Below are positions 1 to 5,247 of a stretch of 6,662 bases of DNA, one piece after another (the stretch's first letter is position 1; the number at the start of each line of letters is the position of its first letter). Position numbers and translations under genes: made by a program. Source of the stretch: Candidatus Pelagibacterales bacterium (GTDB lineage: Bacteria; Pseudomonadota; Alphaproteobacteria; Rickettsiales; UBA1997); assembly GCA_016882165.1 (NCBI GenBank), contig VHBV01000073.1:1-6662 (forward strand), read 5' to 3'. The notes beneath the pieces are model-generated. The model was not told the origin of the DNA and did no database searches. It saw nothing but the letters and a program-made list of their open reading frames with translations.

Positions 1-120
1 TTTGCTAGATTTTTCCTCAGCAAAAGTACTATCTTGTTCACCCTCTGGTTTTTTTTGTAAAGCTTGTGAAGTAAAAGTACTAGATTTTTTACCGTATTTT
101 TCAGCAAAACTTTGTGACAT
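1..120 (-). CDS. 5' part of a leftward gene, hydrophilic repeat-like protein, truncated by window edge
   Basis: Reading leftward from an ATG at 120-118, the frame is open to the window edge and gives exactly 40 codons. The peptide begins MSQSFAEKYGKKSS and ends STFAEEKSSK. It is rich in Ser, Lys, Glu and Gln and has no signal peptide or membrane segment, so this part is probably cytoplasmic and perhaps disordered. The segments SFAEKYGKKSS and TFAEEKSSK look like two loose copies of one unit. At DNA level the blocks ctagattttt (5-14 and 80-89), tcagcaaaa (17-25 and 101-109) and aaaagtact (22-30 and 73-81) each occur twice. The gene starts 37 bp after the stop of the small lipoprotein gene on the same strand and may be cotranscribed with it. 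There is no strong Shine-Dalgarno sequence. I do not recognise the family, and the body of the protein lies outside the window. Confidence 0.55.
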   Translation of the reverse strand, partial: MSQSFAEKYGKKSSTFTSQALQKKPEGEQDSTFAEEKSSK

Positions 121-157
121 ATTTTTATCTTTAAGTAATAATTAATATGTGCTTAAA

Positions 158-331
158 CTAAGAATCAGCTCTAGCACCTTTAGAATTTTTTAACCACCAA
201 TCATTAATTGGTCTTTTTGGTCCGCATGGACCATCTTCTTTTGAGACACAAGGACTTTTTACATCTACTGTCTTAGATGAACAAGAAGAAATTATGACAA
301 AAAAAGATAAAATTAGAACTATTTTTTTCAT
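158..331 (-). CDS. Small putative lipoprotein, 57 aa
   Basis: A complete short leftward ORF runs from ATG at 331-329 to TAG at 160-158. The N-terminus MKKIVLILSFFVIISSC is a textbook lipoprotein signal: two Lys, a hydrophobic stretch at residues 4-14, and the lipobox ISSC with the lipidation Cys at position 17. The predicted mature part is only 41 residues. It carries two more Cys (28 and 36) in PCVSKEDGPCGPK, followed by PINDWWLKN with a Trp pair, and ends in RADS. It should be anchored in the inner or outer membrane facing the periplasm; Ser at +2 would favour outer-membrane sorting under the E. coli rule. An AAGG lies about 12 nt upstream of the start, a rather long spacing. The gene heads a leftward pair with the gene at 1-120 and diverges from tyrA. 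I do not recognise the family. The well-formed signal and lipobox make a real gene likely despite its size. Confidence 0.7.
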   Translation of the reverse strand: MKKIVLILSFFVIISSCSSKTVDVKSPCVSKEDGPCGPKRPINDWWLKNSKGARADS

Positions 332-450
332 ATATCTAAATTACCTTGGAGTTTATGTTATTGGTTTTTTAACTTATAGTGTAAACCTAAAAAACTCTGA
401 TAAGATTTCAATAAATAAAAAAAATATTAATTTGTAAACAAGAAATTACT
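332..450. promoter_or_regulatory. Divergent intergenic region between small lipoprotein gene and tyrA
   Basis: This 119-bp, extremely AT-rich spacer separates divergent start codons, so it should hold a promoter for each direction. For the leftward gene, possible -10 elements on the minus strand are TATAAG (378-373) and TAACAT (360-355). Neither has a good TTGACA-like partner at normal spacing; TTTACA (385-380) sits 19 bp from TAACAT. The heptamer TGTAAAC occurs twice on the plus strand (380-386 and 433-439), which may be chance in such AT-rich DNA. No hairpin terminator or recognisable operator stands out. Confidence 0.5.
398..406 (+). promoter_or_regulatory. Candidate extended -10 promoter for the tyrA-pstS gene cluster
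   Basis: The string TGATAAGAT matches an extended -10 (TG, one base, then a hexamer agreeing with TATAAT at 4 of 6 positions). It lies about 45 bp before the tyrA start, which would leave a leader of roughly 35-40 nt. No convincing -35 is visible 16-18 bp upstream, although extended -10 promoters tolerate that. In sequence this AT-rich, such matches arise easily by chance. The call rests mainly on position, since no other gap in the following cluster exceeds 7 bp. Confidence 0.3.
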
Positions 451-1506
451 TTGACTACGACAATTTTCAAAAAAACACTAGTAATAGGACTTGGACTTAT
501 TGGAGGATCTTTTGCTAAGGCATGCAGACAAAATAACATTTCTGAAGAGATTTATGCTTTCGATTTAGATATGGATTCAATCGAATTGGCAAAAAAATCG
601 AATGTGATAGACGATTTGTTTTTTCTCGATGATAATTTAGAGGATTTTGACTTTATTGTTTTGGCAATTCCTTTATCATTTTATAATGAAGTTTCCAAAA
701 AAATTTCAAATAAAATTTCCACAAACTCAGTAATTATAGATTTAGGCTCAGTAAAAAGTTTAGAATTAAACAAAATTTTGCCTCAAAATATAAGAAAAAA
801 CTTTATCCCTTGCCACCCAATTGCTGGATCAGACAAAACTGGTTTTGAAAATTCTGATGTAAATTTGTTTACCGAAAAGAAATTCATAATTTGTCCGGAA
901 AATTGCAATCCAGATACAGTAACTAAAGTAAAGCAAACAGTTGAAAGAATTGGTTGTATAGTTGAATTTTTAGATGCAAAAAAACATGATGAAATTTATG
1001 CTTTAGTTTCTCACTTACCGCAATTTTTATCATTTTTAACTACAGAATTTTCACCAAAAAAAATAAATGATGACTTTTTCAACACAGCATTTCGTTTAAA
1101 TAATTCTGATCCTCAAATGTGGGAAGATATTTTCAAAATAAATGAGAAAAACTTAGAAATATTTTACTTAAAGTTTTTTGATAATTTAGAAAAAAATTTA
1201 CTTTCATTAAATAATTTTTCAGCTTTAGAAAAGAAAAAAAATTTACTTAACGAATTTGAAATAAAAGAAGAAAAATTTGATGAGAATTTTTTCTTAGAAA
1301 ACTTTCCCGAAATATTTTTCAGAAACTTGGTTGTTATTAGTTATTTAGAAATTCGAGAAATAAAAGAATACCTAAATTATGCAGGAACAGGCTTTAAAGA
1401 CTTTACCTCAATTATAGCAATTTTAAATTTTGATGATATAAAAACTAAAAACTTACTAGCCAACAACCACAAAAAAATTACTAAAATTTTTAGATCAATT
1501 TCATGA
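451..1506 (+). CDS. tyrA: Prephenate/arogenate dehydrogenase (TyrA family) with unusual C-terminus
   Basis: Catalyses the NAD(P)-dependent oxidative step of tyrosine synthesis, from prephenate to 4-hydroxyphenylpyruvate or from arogenate to tyrosine, in the cytoplasm. The N-terminal Rossmann fold opens with GLGLIGGS (13-20). An acidic residue after strand 2 (FDLD, Asp38/Asp40) favours NAD over NADP. Family motifs follow: DLGSVKS (97-103, with the conserved Ser100), CHPIAGSDKTG (121-131, catalytic-type His122) and SHLP (187-190). The helical dimerisation domain contains FRLNNSDPQMWEDI (214-227), where Arg215 fits the substrate-binding Arg. At 351 residues it is longer than the usual 280-310. 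A second motif, AGTGFKDFTSI (311-321), lies near the C-terminus, out of the usual order (see findings). The start is TTG; an in-frame stop at 412-414 and the absence of an in-frame ATG, GTG or other TTG in between support it. There is no clear Shine-Dalgarno sequence. The stop overlaps the ispG start as ATGA. Family assignment is firm; substrate preference cannot be read from the sequence. Confidence 0.93.
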   Translation: MTTTIFKKTLVIGLGLIGGSFAKACRQNNISEEIYAFDLDMDSIELAKKSNVIDDLFFLDDNLEDFDFIVLAIPLSFYNEVSKKISNKISTNSVIIDLGSVKSLELNKILPQNIRKNFIPCHPIAGSDKTGFENSDVNLFTEKKFIICPENCNPDTVTKVKQTVERIGCIVEFLDAKKHDEIYALVSHLPQFLSFLTTEFSPKKINDDFFNTAFRLNNSDPQMWEDIFKINEKNLEIFYLKFFDNLEKNLLSLNNFSALEKKKNLLNEFEIKEEKFDENFFLENFPEIFFRNLVVISYLEIREIKEYLNYAGTGFKDFTSIIAILNFDDIKTKNLLANNHKKITKIFRSIS

Positions 1507-2615
1507 ATCAAGAAGCATTAAACGAAGTTCGTCCATATCGCGCTATTTATCGTCGCAAATCAAAACAAATTTTTGTTGGAAATGTAGCAATTGGAGGGGA
1601 TGCGCCAATTGCCGTACAATCAATGACGAATACTCCAACTACTGATGTTCAAGCAACAATTCGTCAGGTAAACGAATGTGCTGAAGTTGGTGCTGAGTTA
1701 ATGAGAATTTCAGTTCCAGACAAAGAATCGGCAGAAGCTTTAAAGCAGATTATTCCAAATTGTCCTGTTCCAATTATTGCCGACATTCACTTTCATTATC
1801 GTCGCGCTATTGAAGCCGCAGAAGCAGGAGCGAAATGCTTGAGAATAAATCCTGGAAATATTGGTTCAAACGATAAAGTAAAAGAAGTTATAAAAGCAGC
1901 AAAAGACTATGGCTGTTCTATCAGAATTGGAGTAAATGCTGGCTCTTTGGAACAAGATTTACTAAACAAATATAAAACCCCAACACCAGAAGCGCTTGTT
2001 AAATCAGCGCAACGCCATATTAAAATTTTAGAAGATAACGATTTCTTTAATTTTAAAATCAGCGTTAAAGCTTCTGATGTTTTTTTGGCTGTTGCTGGTT
2101 ATAAAAAACTTTCAGAAATTTGTGACTATCCGCTGCATATTGGAATTACTGAGGCTGGAAGCTTGGCTGCAGGAACTGTAAAATCTTCAATTGGGCTTGG
2201 AACACTTTTATGGCAAGGAATTGGCGATACTATGAGAGTTTCTCTTTCAGCAGACCCAAAAGAAGAAATCAAAGTTGCCTATCAAATTCTTAAAACTTTA
2301 GGTATCAGAAATCATGGTGTTAACTTAATTTCTTGTCCATCTTGTGCCAGACAAGCTTTTAACGTTATAAAAACTGTCGAAGAAGTAGAAAAAAGAGTTG
2401 AACATATAAAAACACCTTTAAGTGTTTCAATTCTTGGTTGTGTTGTAAATGGTCTTGGTGAAGCAGCCCATACTCAAATAGGAATTACAGGTGGCGGAAA
2501 TTCAAAACACAATGTTTACTTAAATGGTCAACCAGATCATAAAGTTAATAGTGATGGATTAGTTGATCACATTGTAAGTTTAATTGAACAAGAAGCAGCT
2601 AAAAGCAAAAAATAA
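1503..2615 (+). CDS. ispG: 4-hydroxy-3-methylbut-2-en-1-yl diphosphate synthase IspG (GcpE)
   Basis: Iron-sulfur enzyme of the MEP isoprenoid pathway that converts 2-C-methyl-D-erythritol 2,4-cyclodiphosphate to HMBPP in the cytoplasm. Its 370 residues match the short two-domain proteobacterial form (372 in E. coli). The TIM-barrel part shows VQSMTNTPTTD, PIIADIHFHYRRA, LRINPGNIG, IRIGVNAGSLE and KISVKASD. The C-terminal reductive domain carries the [4Fe-4S] ligands Cys278 and Cys281 (SCPSCAR), Cys313 (GCVVNG) and Glu320. As recalled, the E. coli ligands are 270/273/305/312, a constant offset of 8. The motif normally written NGPGEA reads NGLGEA here, with Leu318 (see findings). The ATG shares four bases with the tyrA stop, implying translational coupling. 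Composition is visibly less AT-rich than its neighbours: arginine uses CGT/CGC 8 times and AGA 7 times, whereas neighbouring genes favour AGA. Strong protein conservation can explain this. Confidence 0.97.
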   Translation: MNQEALNEVRPYRAIYRRKSKQIFVGNVAIGGDAPIAVQSMTNTPTTDVQATIRQVNECAEVGAELMRISVPDKESAEALKQIIPNCPVPIIADIHFHYRRAIEAAEAGAKCLRINPGNIGSNDKVKEVIKAAKDYGCSIRIGVNAGSLEQDLLNKYKTPTPEALVKSAQRHIKILEDNDFFNFKISVKASDVFLAVAGYKKLSEICDYPLHIGITEAGSLAAGTVKSSIGLGTLLWQGIGDTMRVSLSADPKEEIKVAYQILKTLGIRNHGVNLISCPSCARQAFNVIKTVEEVEKRVEHIKTPLSVSILGCVVNGLGEAAHTQIGITGGGNSKHNVYLNGQPDHKVNSDGLVDHIVSLIEQEAAKSKK

Positions 2616-2617
2616 TT

Positions 2618-3400
2618 TTGAAAGAATATAATAAAGCAAAAATTGCCAATAACTTTTCTAAAGCTTCTGAAGATTATGATAATTTCGCATCAGTGCAAAA
2701 ATTGTCTGCTAAAAAGCTGTGTGAATTGACCCTGCCCTTTTTTAGTAACATAAAAAAAGAGGCCCAAGCAATTGATCTAGGATCTGGAACTTCAGCAATT
2801 GCAAAAGAAATTGTAAAAAAAGATATTTTTTTACAAAAAAATATCAATTTAACAGAAGTTGATATATCTCAAGAAATGTTATTAACGTGGCTGGATAAGA
2901 AATTTTATAATATTAACACAATAAAAGCTGATATAGAAAAATTACCATTCAAGAAATCATCATGTGATTTAATTTTTTCTTCTTTTGCTTTACAATGGAT
3001 TATTAACTTTAATAAAACTTTTGCGGAACTTAATAGATTAATGCAAAAAGATGCTATATTATCTTTTTGCATTCCAAACAATGAAAGTTTTAAAGAACTA
3101 AAAGACGTTAGTCTAAAATCAGGATGCAATTTTAATTTTAATGAATTACCAGAAGTTGAGATTTTAAGATCTAGTTTGGCAAAAAATTCTTTTAGAGAAG
3201 AACTTTATTTTTCAGAAAAAATTAGTTCTGACTTTAAAAGTCCAATAGATGCTTTAAAGTCTTTTAAGAAAATTGGAGCAAATTATGTTAATAGCAAAAA
3301 TTTTGTTTCAAAAAAACAACTCCAAAAATTTAATGAATTTTTAGGTGACAAATTCACAATTTCGTGGAATGTGTCTTACTTTATTTTAAGAAAAATTTAA
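2618..3400 (+). CDS. bioC: Malonyl-ACP O-methyltransferase BioC
   Basis: SAM-dependent methyltransferase that caps malonyl-ACP as its methyl ester so that fatty acid synthesis can build the pimeloyl chain of biotin. The protein has 260 residues (E. coli BioC about 251). The N-terminus has the BioC pattern IANNFSKASEDYDNFASVQ (residues 9-27). SAM-binding motif I is IDLGSGTS (52-59), the acidic strand-2 motif is EVDIS (80-84), and ADIEKLPF (104-111) and FALQWI (123-128) follow. The C-terminal part, PIDALKSFKKIGANYV (209-224) and the late ISWNVSYFIL, matches the BioC-specific region and separates it from generic class I methyltransferases such as the NDUFAF5-like family. The start is TTG, two bases after the ispG stop; the first in-frame ATG lies far inside the SAM fold. 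No Shine-Dalgarno sequence is visible. No bioF, bioA, bioD, bioB or bioH is in the window. BioC is the best call; methyltransferase is certain. Confidence 0.85.
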   Translation: MKEYNKAKIANNFSKASEDYDNFASVQKLSAKKLCELTLPFFSNIKKEAQAIDLGSGTSAIAKEIVKKDIFLQKNINLTEVDISQEMLLTWLDKKFYNINTIKADIEKLPFKKSSCDLIFSSFALQWIINFNKTFAELNRLMQKDAILSFCIPNNESFKELKDVSLKSGCNFNFNELPEVEILRSSLAKNSFREELYFSEKISSDFKSPIDALKSFKKIGANYVNSKNFVSKKQLQKFNEFLGDKFTISWNVSYFILRKI

Positions 3401-3406
3401 GAATTT

Positions 3407-3871
3407 ATGTTAGGCAAAGCATTCAGCAATAGTTTATCAAAAAATAAATCTCAGAAAGAGGAAAATACTGAAAATAAAGTTGGTTTTATTGATAATATTA
3501 AAACAAAACTGGAAAATATTTTTCACTTCAGTAATAAAAAAATTCAGGAATCAAAGGAAGAGCTAATTGTAATGAAACACAAGTTTAATAACTTGTTAGA
3601 AACTAATTATAATCTTGGATTAACTCACTTAGAAAACGGATATTTAGGAGATGCCATATTTCGTTTTAAATTCATAATTAAATTTTGGCCCCAACATTAT
3701 GATTCACACTATCAACTTGCGTACTGTTTGATACTAAAGAATAAGTTTTCTCAAGCTAAAAAAGTACTGGAAAATTTGTTAGCTAAAAAACCAGACTATG
3801 ATCAAAAAGCTTATGAACTATTAAAAAGAATTAATGATTTTGAAAACCACCAAAAAGGTACAAATGAATAA
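3407..3871 (+). CDS. TPR-repeat protein, 154 aa, coupled to mlaA
   Basis: No signal peptide or membrane segment is seen, so this is probably a cytoplasmic scaffold or adaptor protein. Residues 1-25 are polar and likely disordered. Residues 26-65 are charged and helix-prone and include GFIDNIKTKLENIF. Two tetratricopeptide repeats follow: YNLGLTHLENGYLGDAIFRF (68-87) continuing to about 100, then HYQLAYCLILKNKFSQAKKV (101-120) continuing to about 134. Both show the expected spacing of small residues (G/A at TPR positions 8 and 20) and end in a Pro-containing turn (WPQHYD, KPDYDQ). A further helix leads to a polar tail. The gene begins 6 bp after bioC, and its last 8 bases overlap the mlaA start, so the two are probably translated together. 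A role linked to the Mla proteins is inference from position only. The TPR call is solid; the specific function is unknown. Confidence 0.8.
   Translation: MLGKAFSNSLSKNKSQKEENTENKVGFIDNIKTKLENIFHFSNKKIQESKEELIVMKHKFNNLLETNYNLGLTHLENGYLGDAIFRFKFIIKFWPQHYDSHYQLAYCLILKNKFSQAKKVLENLLAKKPDYDQKAYELLKRINDFENHQKGTNE
3855..3859 (+). promoter_or_regulatory. Ribosome binding site that decides the mlaA start
   Basis: AAGGT lies 4-5 nt before the ATG at 3864, inside the end of the TPR gene. It is the clearest Shine-Dalgarno-like sequence in the cluster. It favours the start at 3864 over the in-frame ATG at 3834, which would add ten charged residues before the signal peptide. Confidence 0.6.
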
Positions 3872-4628
3872 AGACTACATCGCTTTCTTTATAAGCATAT
3901 TTTTAATTCTTTTCAGCTTCAATTCTTACTCTGCAAAAATGGATGATATATCTCAAGATGACTTTGATGATATCGAGTTCACTTCTGAAAATAAATTTCA
4001 GATAAAAGATCCATTGGAAAAATATAATCGTAAAATTTTTTCTTTTAATGAGTCTGTAGATAAATGTTGTATTGAGTATGTTGCAAGAGCTTATCGAAAA
4101 GGAATGCCAAAATTTGCTAGAACTTCTATAAGAAACTTTTTAAATAATCTTTATTCTCCTATTTCAGTATTTAACTCAGTTTTACAAGGAAAAACAGATA
4201 ATAGCTTATCAAATTTTTCAAGTTTCTTAATAAATACAACTGTTGGTATAGGCGGAATATTTGATGTTGCTGGAAAAAAAGGAATTAACTATAACCAAGA
4301 AGATTTTGGTCAAACTTTGGGACATTATGGATTTAATTATGGATTTTATATAGTTTTGCCAATACTTGGACCAAGTTCTGGAAGAGATTTTTCAGGATTT
4401 TTAGTTGACAAATCAGTAAATCCAATAGAACTAAATTTCTTAGATATTGGAGGAGAAGAGAATTTTATTAATTCAAATTATAGAATTGGAATTGCAATGA
4501 TGTCTGGAATTGATAAGAGAGAATCTTTCATTGATATTATTGATGATATCAGGCAAGATTCCTTTGATCCTTACGCAACATTAAGAAGCGCTTATATACA
4601 AAGACGAGATTCTGAAATAAAAAAATAA
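3864..4628 (+). CDS. mlaA: MlaA (VacJ) family outer-membrane phospholipid transport protein
   Basis: MlaA is the outer-membrane component of the Mla system. It withdraws mislocalised phospholipids from the outer leaflet and passes them to periplasmic MlaC. The protein from this start is 254 residues. Signal peptide: MNKDY, hydrophobic core 6-19, and a likely signal peptidase I site after NSYSA (24). No Cys lies at the cleavage region, unlike the E. coli lipoprotein. An acidic linker (26-40) precedes the family core: DPLEKYNRKIFSFNESVDK (49-67), RNFLNNLYSPISVFNSVLQG (90-109), FLINTTVGIGGIFDVAGKKG (121-140), EDFGQTLGHYG (146-156) and PILGPSSGRD (166-175), all classic MlaA signatures. A further in-frame ATG at 3834 is less likely than 3864, which has the better ribosome binding site and gives a normal signal peptide. 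The gene overlaps the TPR gene by 8 bp and is followed 7 bp later by mlaC. Confidence 0.93.
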   Translation: MNKDYIAFFISIFLILFSFNSYSAKMDDISQDDFDDIEFTSENKFQIKDPLEKYNRKIFSFNESVDKCCIEYVARAYRKGMPKFARTSIRNFLNNLYSPISVFNSVLQGKTDNSLSNFSSFLINTTVGIGGIFDVAGKKGINYNQEDFGQTLGHYGFNYGFYIVLPILGPSSGRDFSGFLVDKSVNPIELNFLDIGGEENFINSNYRIGIAMMSGIDKRESFIDIIDDIRQDSFDPYATLRSAYIQRRDSEIKK

Positions 4629-4635
4629 AATAATT

Positions 4636-5241
4636 ATGAAAAAAATTATCGCTACACTAACCTTAATTTTAATAGCAACAACATCATTTGCCCAAAATAT
4701 TGATCAATCAGAGCAAGTAAAGGCTTTTATAAATGACGTGGGTACTCAAATAATAAAAATTGCAGCTGACAAAAAACTATCTTCCGAACAAAGAAAAAGT
4801 AACATAATTTCTGTTATCGATCAATCAATCGATGCCGACTGGATTGCCAGATTTGTTTTGGCAAAAAATTATAATACTGCATCTGATTCTCAAAAAGAAA
4901 ATTTTGCTAAGCTTTATCGTGAATTTATGATTAACACTTACGGACCAAAATTTCAAAACTATAATGGTCGTAAATTTGAAGTTCTTTCTGTAAGTAAACA
5001 AGGAAACTTTTACATAGCGAAATCAGAATTTTTACCTCAAGATTCAAAAACTCCTGTTGATGTTTCTTTTAGGGTCAAAGAAAAAAATGGTAAACTTGTT
5101 ATACTAGATTTTGTAGCAGAGGGAGTAAGTTTAATTGAAACTCAAAGATCAGAATTTAACTCGGCAATTTCTCAAAAAGGAATGGATCAATTTTTAGAAG
5201 ATTTAAAAGCTAGAATTGCAAAACTAAAAACCCAAAAATAA
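4636..5241 (+). CDS. mlaC: MlaC family periplasmic phospholipid-binding protein
   Basis: MlaC shuttles phospholipid across the periplasm between MlaA in the outer membrane and the MlaFEDB ABC transporter in the inner membrane. The protein is 201 residues, typical of the family (about 200-215). The signal peptide MKKIIATLTLILIATTSFAQ has a probable cleavage after Ala19. The mature part follows the MlaC/Ttg2D domain: an N-terminal helix VKAFINDVGTQIIKIAADKK, then DADWIARFVLAKNY (lining the lipid pocket in known structures), FAKLYREFMINTYGPKF, strands with FEVLSVSK and PVDVSFRVKEKNGKLVILDF, then EGVSLIETQRSEFNSAISQ and a last helix FLEDLKARI. It starts 7 bp after mlaA and ends 6 bp before the pstS-type gene. 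There is no Shine-Dalgarno sequence. The inner-membrane mlaFED genes are not in the window and must be elsewhere if the system is complete. Confidence 0.93.
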   Translation: MKKIIATLTLILIATTSFAQNIDQSEQVKAFINDVGTQIIKIAADKKLSSEQRKSNIISVIDQSIDADWIARFVLAKNYNTASDSQKENFAKLYREFMINTYGPKFQNYNGRKFEVLSVSKQGNFYIAKSEFLPQDSKTPVDVSFRVKEKNGKLVILDFVAEGVSLIETQRSEFNSAISQKGMDQFLEDLKARIAKLKTQK

Positions 5242-5247
5242 CAGAAT

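Noticed and set aside
332..450. tRNA, riboswitch or attenuator in the divergent spacer
   Set aside because: No cloverleaf, GC-rich stem, leader peptide rich in aromatic codons or T-run hairpin is visible; the spacer is almost pure AT.
2905..3129. A 74-residue open frame on the minus strand inside bioC
   Set aside because: It lies wholly within the well-supported bioC coding sequence, has no recognisable domain, and looks like a by-product of AT-rich codon use in the opposite strand.
3834..3863. Longer N-terminus for MlaA starting at the ATG at 3834
   Set aside because: It would add ten polar and basic residues in front of an otherwise normal signal peptide and lengthen the overlap with the TPR gene. 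The ATG at 3864 has an AAGG ribosome binding site at good spacing.
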